A model generated the notes under the pieces. It was given only the letters and a program-made list of their open reading frames with translations, was not told where the DNA came from and ran no database searches. A program made the position numbers and the translations under genes. A stretch of DNA of 64,000 nt from Perognathus longimembris pacificus (taxonomy: Eukaryota > Chordata > Mammalia > Rodentia > Heteromyidae): the NCBI RefSeq assembly GCF_023159225.1, contig NC_063166.1, positions 48,353,149 through 48,417,148 of the forward strand, written 5' to 3'. Positions 36,355-49,568 of the stretch are shown here, one piece after another (the stretch's first letter is position 1; the number at the start of each line of letters is the position of its first letter).

Positions 36355-36504
36355 TTTCTACTCTTTCTTCTTTCCTTCCTTCCATCTTTCATTCCTTCCT
36401 TCCTTCTCTCTTTCTCTCACCCTCCCTCCCTTCTTCCTTTCCTTATTCCCTTCCTCTTTCCTTTCCTTTCTTCCTTCTCTCCCTCCTTTCCTTCCTTCCC
36501 TTTC
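36355..36504. repeat. Polypyrimidine (CCTT/CTTT)n tract
   Basis: About 150 bp of almost pure C and T on the plus strand, mainly CCTT and CTTT units. Confidence 0.95.
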
Positions 36505-37249
36505 TGTGGGGACTCCACTATTCAAACTGTAACCAGAGAATAGCTGTTCCCATTTTTCAGGAGCATAGCAAGGAGATGAAATGCCTTAGCCTTGATGGGC
36601 TTGAGGAGGTCTCACAAGGAGGTGGCTCTGTGTGGTGTGCGTAGGAGCTCCAGGCCCAAGGTCAGGGCTAGTGTGAAGGGATGAGCTCCGTATGGAGGCT
36701 CCCAAGCAGAATAGAGAAAGAAGCTATGGAATAATGGTGTGGCCACACACAGGGAAGAGCGTAAGCTAGGTGCCATGAATTAGCTAAAGGCAAGTCATCA
36801 CAGACTTAGGATTCTCTGTTGAGGGCTACTGAACTACTCTGTGCCATAGGAAGCTGACTATAGTGCCAGAAAGATTTCTGAGCCTGTAAGATGCAAGTGT
36901 GCTCAAAGACACAGACCAGGAGAGGGAAATGAGGTTGTGTGGATATGTAGAGATGGTTTCCTTACAGATCAAGTTCACTTGCTCTTATCCAGGGCCCATA
37001 GGGACTGATGGCTATGCCATTCTTTCCACACTTTGTCATGTGTTTTTGGGTTTTGGAGCTCAGAGAACTGAGAAACCAGCCCAGGCTCTCCTGTTTGGGA
37101 GTAGATATCACCAGAGTGGGATCCACAATCCTAGCCCCCAAGTAATATACCTGAGTAAGAAGGACTGTATCTTCTAGCTGGCTTTGAAGGAAGGCTGCTT
37201 AGTCAGGTGTTGAGACTGTTCTGTAGCCAAGTCTCCTGCCTGGTTTTAT
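36505..37249. other. Intronic sequence, no recognisable feature
   Basis: Nothing recognised. Confidence 0.5.
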
Positions 37250-37420
37250 GTCATGTCCTTACCCCTCTGTGGCCATGGGTCATCTCCCTGAGACTCAGTT
37301 TCTTCATTTGTAAAGCATTCCTCCCTGTCTTATCTTAGAACTGTGGAGAATTGTTCAGTACAGCTTGTGATGTGTTTAGTATGCTGCCTGGCACCTTTAA
37401 ATGCTCAGAATACAAGGCAC
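37250..37420 (+). repeat. MIR SINE
   Basis: 'gagactcagtttcttcattt' followed by 'gtatgctgcctggcaccttt' in the correct spacing for MIR. Confidence 0.7.
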
Positions 37421-38384
37421 TGTGGCTAAGATGGAGGATCAACGATATACCACATCCCCAAGATATCACCCTTTGAATGACATATCCTTGGCCCTGAGTA
37501 ATAGTGATGGGGTGATGGTGGTGTGGTGGTGGCATGTCTAGGAACCCTGAGATCTTGACTCTTAGAATTTGTTTGTGAACTACCAAGACCTGAAGCCATG
37601 CACATTTTTTTGTAGATGGATTATTATTACAATTCTATGCTGGATTTGAGGGGGAACATTTCTGAGTTAAAGTATATTTAGAAACATATCTAAGGGAGAC
37701 TCTGCTTTAAGCCATTATCCCTTAGTTTTCCAGTTCTACTAAGTGGCTGAGAAATAAAATTAATCCTCCTGCAGGTTAATCGAAGGTTGTGCCAAGATCT
37801 GATTTTAAGCTCTGCTGCCGGAGCTCATCATTAGTTGTATGGCTTGGGACACCCATACCATGAATAATGACAGATCCATCTTTTTTCTCTTACTTTAATG
37901 TAGGGGCATCAGGATGTTTATGTGGGACCAAGACCATTATCATATTCCCATTGGACACAGGATTTCTGTAGTGGCTCTGAAAAGTCCTGCTTGAAAATTA
38001 AAGCCACCATCTTCCCCTTTAATTAGGGTCAGATTGTTGCCCTCTAATAAAGAAGAGGAATAATTTGGGGAGAGGACCACTCTAATAAAACATATAGACT
38101 CATTTGTGGCCTCTATGCCCCTAATATAGTGATGAGGAATAACAAGAGATTTAAGAAACAACCAACTGCTCTCATGAAAGGCTCTTCTGCAAAAAAAAAA
38201 AAAAAAAAGGAGAATTGATTGTCTGTATTTAACCAAGTGAGAACTGGCAGGATTCAGTAGGTAAGATAATGCCATATTGACCAGGGAGGCATTTTTCTTG
38301 TGATTGTGATGAAGTGCTTATCACCAATTTCGGTTATGTAATAGTACGGGATGAGCACAAAACACTGCCAGTAAGCTGTGCAAT
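37421..38384. other. Intronic sequence, no recognisable feature
   Basis: Includes an A-run at 38191-38208. Otherwise unassigned. Confidence 0.5.
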
Positions 38385-38580
38385 TACAACTGGGTACTTG
38401 TGACCATGCCTGTAGTCCTAGCTACTCAGGGATCATGGTTCAAAGCTAGCCCAGGCAGAAAAGTCTATCATACTCTAATCTCCAATGAATCAGCAAAAAG
38501 ATGGAAGGGGAATTGTGGTTCAGTGGTAGATTGCAAAGTGTGAGGATGAGACCTGAGTTCAAGCCCCAATATAACACATT
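38385..38580 (+). repeat. Composite 7SL-like/tRNA SINE
   Basis: 'catgcctgtagtcctagcta' and 'ctctaatctccaatgaatc', then a tRNA-like half with 'gttcagtggtagattgc' and 'gttcaagccccaatat'. A short deletion follows the opening unit. Confidence 0.75.
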
Positions 38581-38849
38581 CATACAAAATACGTGCAATT
38601 ACAAGGCAGCACATGGACTTTATGTGTTCCTATATTTTATTTTGGAATACCAAAATTACAGATGTTTCTTAGGGATCATGTCTGAACTTGGCAGAAAGTT
38701 GAGTCTGGCCAGAGTCCCTGTGATTTCTGAACTGAGAGATGTGCCCAACCTGAGTGTGAGACTGGCACCATGGGAGGAAATGGAACAATGGGACTAGACT
38801 CCCTTGATGGGTAACACCAAGTCAAGTGAGGCCTGTGCTGTGGTGCCCA

Positions 38850-39168
38850 TGTGATAAAGGCTTGGTTCTCAGCCAGTGATGTTCCTGGAAGGTGTCAGAG
38901 CTTTTAAGAGGTGGGGGCTAGTGGGTGGTATTTGGGTCACTGGGATTGTATTGTGGGAACAGGGGACTCTGGACCATTCCTCTCCCTCTTTCTTCTACAT
39001 CCTGGACAGGGGTGAATGGTCTTGTTATAAGACACCACAGACCACAAAACAACATGCCAATAGATCATGGACTAAAATCGCCACAAATATGAGCAAAACA
39101 ACCCCTTTCTCTTTTTAAGTTAGTTATCTCATGTATTTCATTGCAGTAATAGAAAGGTGACTAACACA
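38850..39168 (+). repeat. MaLR-like LTR
   Basis: 'agcttttaagaggtggggg', then 'gttagttatctcatgtattt' and 'agaaaggtgactaacacaga' parallel the copy at 9672-10046. Confidence 0.5.
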
Positions 39169-41879
39169 GACTAAATTTCAGAGAGAGGTGTTGGGGGAGC
39201 ACCCAACACAGATTCCAGAGGAAGAAGAAGCAGCTTGCAGGTAGGGGAACCTGCAGTAGAGGCAGAGAGAGCCTCTTGGAGAGGTGGCAAAAGCTATAGG
39301 GTGAGATAAGAGGAGGGACGAAAGCACACCAGAAGCACTGATGACAGGGGAATGGGATGCAGAATGTGGCCTCCCCTGCACTCAGGAGCAGGTGGGTTGA
39401 GCTGTAGGCTGAGGAATTCCTGGCTAGAGGTCCCCAGAGTCTGCTCTATGTATCATCAGGAGCTGCTGGTGTCTGTGGTCTAGTGTTATAGAAGTTGCTT
39501 TGCCCTAGGAATATTAACTTGGGGACTTTGGGAAACATTTTAGAAAGTAGGGGGATGCTACAACAAAGACATGAGCTGGAACAGTAATTTAATGGCTCTG
39601 AAAAGAGGTCAGTCATAAGGACTAGAGTGGTGCACAGGGACCAGAGAGAGGGACAGGGATGACAAGGCCAGTGGTTTGGAGTCATGTTTGTGGGCCAGGA
39701 TCAGTTCCATGGGAGCTCAATCATGAGCTTCACCAGTGTCAACTGTTAAGAACAGACTTCAGGCAACAGTGCCTGGGAGGCAACTCAGGACAGAAAAGCC
39801 ACTGTGATGGAAGAAGATGCCCTTTAGACCCATTTCCTGTAATTGCAATGGACAGAGAAACCTCAAGGAAGATAGAAGCCTTCTCTAGAGGCAAAGATAC
39901 CTAAGGCAGCCTCACTCCATCCTTTCAGTACGTCACCTTTTCCCTGGGGACACCTACATGTAACTGAGCAAATCTACAAGGCCAGCTCTGAGGGAGTTGG
40001 TCAAGGGACTTCCCAAAGTCTCTGCCTTTCTCAGCTCATCAGCTCATCAGCTGAATTTGGGCAATTCCCTTTCTCATCATTCAGCATCCATGTATAATAG
40101 ATGGAGTCCCTGCTGTGCAAGTTACTTATGAGATCCATTTCCAATTACCTAAAAGCCAGCTTAAAGGGCTGGGAAATCAGGCACTGCATAAATCTGAGCT
40201 TCTTTTGTGGGAGGTATGCGTGATTCAGGGACCCTGTGGTGGAATCAGAGATGGAGACAGGACCCGTGGTCTGGATGATTAGCTTGGCTCCCTCCTGTGT
40301 GGTGCTCCATGCATAAATATGCTTTTGAGCACCCATGGCTGAATGATCCTGAAACACCCTGTCCACACAGGGGGCTCTAGAACAAAGATTTGTCACTTAG
40401 ATGATCCATTTCCTTTTTCAAACTGATGGCATTTCCAAAGGAACACAAAGCACATTATATGCTCACACTGAGGTGGCCATACTATCTGAGGAATGCAGAA
40501 TATGGTTTTCAAGTTATGCTTGCAATAAGGATCCCAAAGTACTTTGTTTCCTACACCCACCAGTGTCAGTTTAGGACAATCTGTGGAAAAATGGGGTGGG
40601 GGCAGATTCCCATATCTGCCCATTTACAATTCCTGGGACTACCACTGAGTCTTGTGAATGTGTTCTTGGGAGTTCTCTGAACCCGTACACCAGTCCAAAA
40701 CAGGTTGGAAGGCTTTGTGGCTTTCCTGGTAACCAAGAAAAGAAATACAAGTTGTCAGAATTAAGATGGAAATAACCAAACCCAGGAGATGATGAAGGGA
40801 AGGTTCTTACCAAGGATTGTCAAACACAAGCTGTCACAAAGCCTCCATCACCTAATATAAAAATACTTCTACAAGGACATCTGCCAAGCATCTGACGGAA
40901 TCACTTATTATCATCATAGCCACTGACATTGTTCATCACTTCACAATAGCCGATGTAATCTTCCCAGTTTTGCCTTAAAAGCTTCCCCTTGCCTCAATGT
41001 TTTTTGGAGATGTCCACATAGCATCTTAGCATTGCAATTCTCTGCTATTCTCATTGCAGTAGCATTTCCAAATGAACTAGAATTTGCTTTGATTTTTAAC
41101 CTCATTTTACCCCCTCTGGATACCAGAGACCTCATCTGTGTGGTGAAAAGTGGTGGGAAAGAGGAGGGGTGGCAGAGGTTGCTAATGGTTGAGTAGCAAG
41201 GCAGCCAGAGGCTGGAGGATTACAGATAATGAGAGAATGGGCGGTCATGGGAAAACCAACATTTCAGGTGTGCCTGAAGACTACAGAACCAATTTGAGTA
41301 CAGTGTACCCCTAAGGGGCGATATTGTAGGTGTGGAGGTTGGACCTTTCAGGGGAAACTGAGAGATGAATGCTGATGTGGTCCCAAGTCATGAAACCTTC
41401 TGGAAACCAGAACCAAAATGATTTGGGGGATGTACTGCATCTATTGGTTAGGGTGGTCACTGGTCCTGGGAGCAGCTGATTTAATAGTCACAAACTTCTC
41501 CTGTCTAACTGGACAGGGCACAGCCAGTTCTAAAAGACACTCAGCTTATATAGTTTGATACTTCTAAGTTCTCTGAGCAGTCTGTAGTCTCATTGCTTCA
41601 TCGTTGATTTATGAATTAATTTTGAGACATGGATCCCCACTCTCTTCATTTACAAGCTCATAGGCTGAGTACCGCAGGGCTACTCTCCTCTCCACTTCTG
41701 CCTGTGTGTGGAGAGCAGTAGAGACCGATGTTCACAGACACTAACATATACTCTGTAGTTGTAGCTTAAGAGCCTTTGTTGTTTATATGAAATCTAGGTG
41801 TGTTAAGAAAAGAGTGCTTTATGCTAGGGACAGGACAAAAGTGAAATTGAGGAGTCTGTGCTCTTGGGTCACAGCAAAT
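39169..41879. other. Intronic sequence, no recognisable gene
   Basis: A short tandem 'agctcatcagctcatcagct' lies near 40033-40055. The 40900-41110 part looks less repeat-like, but I cannot assign it. Confidence 0.45.
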
Positions 41880-42090
41880 GCCCCAAGTTTGAATTCAGAG
41901 CCTCATAAACACAAAGCAGCACAAGACAGCACAAAGCAGGCACTCTACCACTTGAGCCATGCCCAAGCCCTTTTTGCTTTAGTTATTTTTTAGAATGGGT
42001 GTCACATTTTTTTTCTGGGAACCATGCTCAGACATTCCTTCCCATCTAAAGTAGCTGGAATTACAGGAGTGAGCCAGCCAGTATACTCAG
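41880..42090 (-). repeat. Composite 7SL-like/tRNA SINE, diverged
   Basis: 'ctaccacttgagccatgccc' and 'gtagctggaattacaggagt' in the reverse-complement layout. It carries an internal CACAAAGCAGCA-type duplication. Confidence 0.65.
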
Positions 42091-43650
42091 CCTCAAGATT
42101 GTTTTGTTGTTGTTATTGTTTTTTTTTTTTTTTCAGCTCTGGGTCTTGGAGTCATTTAACTCTCAAAGTGCCAGAATGCTCAAGGAGGAAAGAAAGAAGG
42201 GGCTTTCCCAAAATTCTCTCTTCCAGAGTCCTGAAGCCTAGATTCTGACCTGCTGTGCCAGTTTTTTTTTTTTTTTCTCATGATGGAGGTGCAGATAGAA
42301 CCTGTAAAAAGCATATGTGCATCTTGTCTGATGGGTAGGCAGCCAGTAGGGGGCCTTTGAGACATGACTTCCTCCCACTGATATCAAATCAAAATTTTAG
42401 AGCTAATGGCCTTCCTTACCTTGGAATCCATACTGATGTGTCAGTCAGTGACTCATCTGTCTCTAGACTTGGTGAACTTGTGGTTGGCCTGCCCACAAAT
42501 AAGTCATCCAAGGCAGAAATTACTACCCACCCTGGAAAGCAGTATTTATGGTGTATTTCTGAATATTATCAAATCCCAGATTTTTCTTTTTCATTCTTTT
42601 AATTTACTTTTTTTTTCTTTTTTCATGTCAGATGTGTAATGTGCCAACATCAGACAGGTTTGAGGGAGGCACGTCTCACCGAGTGATGTGAAAGTCTGAT
42701 CACTATGGAACAGCTTCTAACAGGAGCTTTTATTTAAGAACTGTGACTGGTGAAGAGAATGGGACTGGTGTCATAGTCACTGACAGCGTGTTTACCCCCT
42801 GAACCACTTCCCAGTCCATCTGAGAGATATCTACTGGTTACTTACCCTTACCACCAAGGAGGGTGGTTCCTGCAGCTCTTTAATTAGTGGCTCCTCTGTG
42901 ATTGGTGTATGTAAATTCCTCCACTTATTCTGTTGCTTCACAATTGCCTTTTTCAGAGTTTACAATCCCAGTTGGAGGATCCTAAACTTCCAACGCCTAG
43001 TGAAAACTTTTTGTTTTAAGTGGATCCTTCAGTGGGAGATGAATTATCACTCTCAAGGTCTTATGTGGAAGACAGTATTGACAACTTAGCATTCAGTTTC
43101 TACATTACTGGTGGTGGGTTTAAATGTCTGAGAAAATATTGGTAAGTCAATGAAAATTAAGACTGCAGTTTCATGACAAAATCTTCACTGAGCTTATTAT
43201 CTCTGACACACTTATTAGAATGCAATGAGGAAAACTTTCCCAGAATCGGCTACTTATGTTTGTTGATTGAGGCAAAATGGGTCATTCCCCTTGGCCACTT
43301 CAGTCCAGCAGGTAGGGCTGTCCACTGACCCCAGCACTACAATCATCTCCTGGTACATATTGAGCCCTAAGACTTGGCTGTCTAGGTGTGGCAATATTTT
43401 GGTGCCTCTGTGACCAATCAGAGAAGTCCTGGTTCAAAGTGTATTCCAAGCTTTGGTCAGGCTAAATAAACATAGCATTCATAGAAATGACCATGGATAG
43501 CCAAGGCCCCCTCTCCCATCATTGAACCTTCATGGTATCACAGGACTCCTGCTAAGTGCCTCCATCTTCAAAGAGATGCCAAAGAAACATGCAAACAATT
43601 CTGTTTTTTGAAAGTATACCCTGATTAATAGTTTCAACAACATCACTTAC
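42091..43650. other. Intronic sequence, no recognisable feature
   Basis: Two T-runs near 42120 and 42260. Otherwise unassigned. Confidence 0.5.
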
Positions 43651-43666
43651 AAAAAATGATGATACA

Positions 43667-43863
43667 GGCTGGGGATATGGCCTAGTGGCTAGAGTGCTTG
43701 CCTCCAATACGTGAAGCCCTGGGTTCGATTCCCCAGCACCACATATACAAAAAACGGCCAGAAGTGGTGCTGTGGCCCAAGTGGTAGAGTGCTAGCCTTG
43801 AGCAAAAAGAAGCCAGGGACAGGGCTCAGGCCCTGAGTCCAAGCCCCAGGACTGGCCAAAAAA
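43667..43863 (+). repeat. Dimeric tRNA-derived SINE
   Basis: 'ggctggggatatggcctagt' and 'ggttcgattccccagcacca', then the second unit 'gctgtggcccaagtggtaga'. Flanks AATGATGATACA (left) and AATGATCATACA (right) form a duplication with one mismatch. Confidence 0.93.
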
Positions 43864-43878
43864 AAAAATGATCATACA

Positions 43879-45127
43879 CTAAAAATTCTTAGAGGTGAGT
43901 TACATGTTACATGTCCCAACAAAAGAATGTACCAAGTGATATACTGTGATTTCCAGGCTGGACTGAAAATAAGCTGGCAGAGCACAGAATACCTTGGACA
44001 AGCAACATGTGTGCTTTCTCTGCTACAGCCAAGTAATCACCAAACCCAGATGCTAATTACCAAGATAGACATCACCTATAACAGAAAAAATTCATCCAAG
44101 ATGCTGCAGGGTACAAAACAGACAGGATTCATTTGTTCATTTGTTCACCCAAACAAGTTAAAATCAGTGACTTAACTACAGCATTGATTCCACAGGAAGA
44201 AAATAGATTCCAAATCTGATTTGTCTTGGCTGCATCAGATCATTAATATTTATGTGGGATTGTTTAAGCCCAGGAGTTGGAAAACAGCTCTCAGAAGCTA
44301 CAATCACCATATTAAATATGTATATAGAGACAAAGATAGACATGGAGTAGAGGGGGAGAAAGAGAAAGGAAGAAGGGCAGAGACAGAGAGAGGTAGAGAA
44401 AGAGAGAACGGAGGGAAAGAGATGTCATTTCCCCAATAGAAGGTAGAATATGTCCATCTGATATATTACTGCTGTCCCTCTGGGGATGTTTTTAACCTGC
44501 TTGCCTGCAGAGCCAAAGCTGTACTTGTGTCTGGCTGTGTCTTTCCACCCTAATAATTCTCTTACAGTCACCTTTACTTATGTCATTCACCTTGGAAGGC
44601 TGAGGGGTTCTGAGTCCTTCCTGCCAACACTGACCGTTGGGAGCAAGTTCCTCCCTTGTTTGTCTCAGTTTCCTATGTGTTGCTTCGTCATACCTCTCTG
44701 GGCTGGGATGTCTGGTTTTTCCTCCTTGACCAAGCCAGCAGATGCCTTCCACCTACTGGCCTGTTCCCTTCCATGAGCTGTTACTCTCAAGAGAAAATAT
44801 GACCTGATGCAGAGCCATTGTCTAGCATGCATTTATCTCAGTGCATTCAATTTACTATACGTTTGGGGACAATCCACAATAATAAGCTTGAGGACAGAAG
44901 AGTGGAATGATAGGAGTGTATAAGACATTGTCCCAAAATTTACATCGAACATTGCCCCAAAATTTGTTGATGATTACAAACTTCGCCTAGTAGAAGAATA
45001 TACCAGGCCCTAGTTTTATGTATTTTCTGTATTAAAGCATGTAAAATAACTCCACAAAGAATAATGGAGATTTCTACAGGCTTTGTGACAAGATTTAAGG
45101 AGGGAGAAGTGAAAACATTTCTTGGGG
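43879..45127. other. Intronic sequence with a GA-rich tract
   Basis: GA-rich imperfect repeat at about 44345-44420. Nothing else recognised. Confidence 0.5.
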
Positions 45128-45380
45128 GAGGAGGCTGGTACTAGGGCTTGAATTCAGGATTCTGTACTTTTTTTTTTTTCTTACCTTTTACTTTGATTGG
45201 CTCTACTGCTCAAGGGTGGTGTTCTACTACTGGAGTCACACATTCACTTCTGGCTTTTTGCTGGTTAATTGGAGACAAGATTATCATGAACTTTTCTACC
45301 CATGCTGGCTTTGAACTATGACCCCCAGATCTAGGCCTCCTGAGTAGCTAGGATTACAGCCTAAGTCTGTAGCACTCAGC
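45128..45380 (-). repeat. Composite 7SL-like/tRNA SINE
   Basis: 'ggcttgaattcaggattctg', a T-run, 'ttttgctggttaattggaga', 'ctggctttgaactatgaccc' and 'gagtagctaggattacagcc'. Confidence 0.85.
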
Positions 45381-47242
45381 CTGAAAATGGTGGTTTGTTA
45401 AGTGAGAAAAGGGCTGAGAAAGATGAACAGATGATAGAAAACACCCAGAGCATTTTGCTTCAGAATTTTTGGAAATTCCAGGTCAATTATCGTGTCAATC
45501 AGAGAACTTCAGGGTGTCAGCAGACATACATAGTGACCCCACAAGTACTTGATGAAGATGTCTGCTCATTCCTTCATGATAAAGGTATTTTGGTCTAAGG
45601 TTAAGTCAACTTTGGGACATGTAATTTCTGTACCTTACTGTCTGATGTTCTACTTCCAGTATGGTTATATCCTGTGTACTGACAGACTCACAGGCTCTCT
45701 GGCTCTATCCTGTCTTCCTAGTTCCAGGTTACTCTTCTCTCTTCTGCCACAGAAAATTTGGACCAGTGTGATTTACTTCCTCCTTGAGGCAGAGCACATT
45801 CAGGTCACCCCACCTTCGTTGTTTCTACCTAAGATGCAGAAATGAGCCAGGAAGATCTCACACCTCTTGGGAACAGCTTCAACTTACAACTGAAAGCAAG
45901 ACTAAGGGCAACTGTTCCCTTCCCAGAAGCCCCAGCAGCCTTGGTATTAGTTGTCCACAACTCTGAGTCAGGCATGCACGCACAGTGTTGGGTGACTTGA
46001 TTGACTTTTAGCCATAGCTCCACCCATTTCTGTGTAAACACCTTTAGGTGAAACTATACTCAGGAGCCATGTGTTTCTTCTTTACAGAGGGCCATACAGA
46101 CTTCTGCATCAGACACACATGCCACCAGCATCTAGCAAGTACTTTCCAAGTGCCCCAAGTCCAGTGGTCCTTTGTATTCTTGAAATGAGGTTTGTTACTT
46201 GTCTCTGCTTTTGAATGCAGAGCACATGTGATTTTCCCCCTCCCTTTCCTCACACTTTGTTAGCCTTAGAGGTATCACACTTGGCCACTCCTGTGGGATA
46301 AAGATCCAGTACACATTTCAATTAGCACCAGAAGAAATGGGAATTCAAGCAATAGATCATCGAAATCCTTCAACCATGACTTCAATATTCTATATTAAAA
46401 TACTACTGTTTTAAGGGGAATATCTTCCTTGTCTAAATAATTGAGAACATAGGAATGCTGCTTGATGATGCCAGATTGGTAGCCTTTCTGAAGAGACACC
46501 CAAAAGCCTTGAAGGGATATTGAATATTTTAGCAAGCATCACAGAAATAAGATCAGGGAATACTGAGTCAAGACTCAGGAGAGGATAAGAATCTGGAAGA
46601 GTGAGCCTGGCACATGTGGATGTGGATATGTTTGCCTGATGTTTTCTGACCCATAAGAGATGAAAATGAGAGAAAGTTTTGCGGGGCAGTTAGATACAAA
46701 TTTGGGTGTGAATCCCACCTAAGAGGGAGATCTTACTGGCCCCTGCCATTGGATGAAAGAGTTAAGACACAGAGAAAAAGTGATTGCAGCCTGGCTTTGA
46801 ATCAAACTCTGAACTTGAGTGTGAAATAAGGTGATCCTCAAGTTGTACTACAGGTCCTAGAAGAGCAAAACAAAGAGCCTATTTGAAGGTTGTCAGTACT
46901 GTAATCTTGAAAACATCAGCATGAGCATTTTCTCAAAAAATAATGACTAGCGTAAAATTGAGACTGTCTAAGAAAATAGGCAGTGAAAAAAGGGAGAGAG
47001 AAAAGCAAATTCAAGGGCTTCCAGATATAATTCAGCCTTAGATTATGAAACATCTCTGCTTACTATATCCAAGAAACAAAAACACACCTTGGCAGATAAT
47101 TGGAAAAGGATTGTAGATGATCTGAAGAAGAAGAAACTTAGAAACTTTTAGAAATACTAAAATGGGTAGATAAACCCAATGCTCTGATTCAGTGAATGGG
47201 CTTGGCAGACCTTGAGACATATTGAATAAAGAATGGTCAAGG
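45381..47242. other. Intronic sequence with a possible MIR
   Basis: At about 46690-46850, 'gagttaagacacagagaaaa' and 'gctttgaatcaaactctga' resemble a minus-strand MIR. The remainder is unassigned. Confidence 0.4.
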
Positions 47243-47475
47243 AACAACCACAGGAAGGTGATACAGGAATATCATCAATAATAGAGGCTACAGTTACATA
47301 TGGCACGTTGAAAGTATTTACAACTGTGATATAACAATCATTTCCATAACATGGAGTTCATTTCACTTAGCATTATCTTATGTGTTCATAAGGGTATAGC
47401 TATTGGGCTCCTGTGATCCTCTGCTGTGACTTGCCTAAACCTGTGCTAATTATTCCCTATAAGGGAGACTATATA
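47243..47475 (-). repeat. L1 fragment (ORF2 end and 3'UTR)
   Basis: The plus-strand text 'acaaccacaggaaggtgata' through 'gctaattattccctataagg' is the reverse complement of the L1 region equivalent to 20625-20855. It is followed closely by a sense 3' end at 47577. Confidence 0.88.
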
Positions 47476-47576
47476 GGGAGAATCCCACACTGGGATCACC
47501 TGCAGTTCTAAAAGCTGACACAAAGGCATTTCCAAAGCCACAAAGCTGAGGAGATTTACCACCAGATAGTCCATAC

Positions 47577-47645
47577 TAAGAAATGTATCCAATGCCTAAC
47601 ATATGAAACTGTAACCTCTCTGTACATCACTTTGACAATAAGTAA
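47577..47645 (+). repeat. L1 3' terminal fragment, sense
   Basis: 'agaaatgtatccaatgccta', 'catatgaaactgtaacctct' and 'ctgtacatcactttgacaat' match the L1 end. Together with the inverted piece at 47243 it may be one rearranged insertion. Confidence 0.85.
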
Positions 47646-47659
47646 GAAGGCTGTTCTTT

Positions 47660-48420
47660 AAGCAGAAGAGGATTACCAGGTAAATAATCAAAGATTCAGA
47701 GAGGAATGAGGGAAGATCAAAGCAAGTATAATATGTAGATTTATACAAATACTGACAAAATAAAATAATAACAACACTGTCTTTCTAACTACCCACCCAC
47801 TTATCTATCTATATCCAAAAAAGAAGAGAAAACAGCCCCAAGAAAAGATTAATGAAGTTGATGATCTGGATGAAAACTGACAAAACTAGAAAAACACAAC
47901 TTGTCAGAAATGATTTGAGAAGGAATAGAAAAATCTAATTAGATTTCTCATTATCAAAGAAATTAAATCATTATTTGGAGCCAGGGTGAAGGAACAAAGC
48001 TCCTTCCTGGGAACAAACCTCCTGGTACAGACAGCTCTACCAGAGGAGCAGTTTTAAACCAAACTTTAGAGAAAAGTAGAAAAGAGAACTCTTCATGTTG
48101 GCCCAACATTGATATCCAAACATAGTGAAGAAATTACCATAAAGGATCATGTACCAATCTCTCTCCTGAACAGTTACAGAGATCCTAAGCAAAGAAGAAG
48201 GACACAAATTGTCAGCACATAAAAGTTTATGCCAATTAGAGTTTATTCCATGAGTGCAAGGTTGAATCAACCTACCTTACATAGGAATAGATGAAAGAAA
48301 AACATAATTTTTTTCATTTGCACATAAAAAAAATCCAGAATCCATCCAGGATTCTACAACAAGGTCTCTAAAGGTCCTAGGTTAGCAGTGCAATGTTAGA
48401 GATTTCCCCTGAGAGGCACT
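47660..48420 (+). repeat. Ancient L1 reverse transcriptase region, decayed
   Basis: 'gagtttattccatgagtgca' followed by 'aggttgaatcaacctacctt' corresponds to the conserved stretch in ORF2 before the catalytic domain, which is also seen intact near 18500-18540. No long frame survives. Confidence 0.55.
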
Positions 48421-48747
48421 GATATTCCTTAGGGCTTTTACTGGTGGGAGAAGAAAAGATAAAAATAAAGATTTACAGACACAAACTTCGGTGGCAAAAC
48501 AATAAAGATATGGAAGGTAGTTGATGACTCTGTGGAAGTCTTTATGGCCTTTATTTGATGACTTCAGGGTTTATTCTACTCCGAGAATTCTGGAATATTC
48601 TACTTAACTCTGGTCATGGTTACTTGGTGTTTTATGTAAAATAATTTCTTAAGTTATGCTAAGTTAAGTTGTGTACTATTATATGTTTTCACACTAAGAA
48701 ATATTTAAAATCCCTTTCACATAAATAGTATTAAAATCAATGAACAG

Positions 48748-48825
48748 GACTGAAGATATAGCCCAGTGGTTCAAAACTTGCCTAGGATGGGCAAAGCCTT
48801 GGGTTAGATACCCAGACCACAGAAA
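48748..48825 (+). repeat. ID-like tRNA SINE
   Basis: 'gactgaagatatagcccagt' and 'gggttagatacccagaccac' follow the order of an ID-type SINE. Confidence 0.65.
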
Positions 48826-48837
48826 AAGAAGTCATAA

Positions 48838-49010
48838 TATTTCAGCTAGATGGTTCATATCTGTAATCCTACCTATTCAGAAGGCTGAGATCTGGCAGAC
48901 TGAGGTTCAAGGGTAGACCAGGCAGAAAAGTCCAAGTGATTCCATTTCCAAAATAACCACAACAAATCTGGGCTGGGGGTATGTCTCAAGTGGTAGAATG
49001 CTAGCAAAAC
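48838..49010 (+). repeat. Composite 7SL-like/tRNA SINE
   Basis: 'catatctgtaatcctaccta', 'ggcagaaaagtccaagtgat', then 'atgtctcaagtggtagaatg'. Confidence 0.75.
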
Positions 49011-49507
49011 AACCAACCAAAGTAGAAAGAAGGAAAAAAATCCCTCCAATTTCTATGTTTTGGATGTTTTTCTTTCAGCTTCTCTTTTCCTTTTTCTCCT
49101 CTAACGTACAGAAATGCAGAGTAACATATAACATACCCAGAACAATCAATGTTTCACATGAAGAAAGGAAAGAAAAGATTTGCTATTGCTTCCGCAAGCA
49201 GTTGGATAACAGCATGATTTTTGAAGTCATAAAACTGAGTCATTGTGGGAAGAATACATGGTGATTAATAAAAATATCTAATAAAAATAATTTTCCATGG
49301 ATAGGTAATGAACCCAAACCAAACAGAATAAAACTGCAAATACAAAGTGGGCATGAATGAGATTAGTTTAGATTATACAAGAAGCCAAGTGTGCGCTCCC
49401 CAAGACCTTTCCATGTCATTACCAGTTATGACAACCTAACTGCTCTGTGATCCTGAAGGAGTGAAATAGCCTTTCTAGGTATCAGCTGCCTCACTTGAGA
49501 GAAACTG

Positions 49508-49568
<61 letters not shown>

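Noticed and set aside
43281..43310. Possible next SYNDIG1 exon (minus strand, EVAKGN resembling the expected AVAKGD)
   Set aside because: Only about six residues agree, the rest of the C-terminal helix is absent, and no acceptor or conserved continuation is present.
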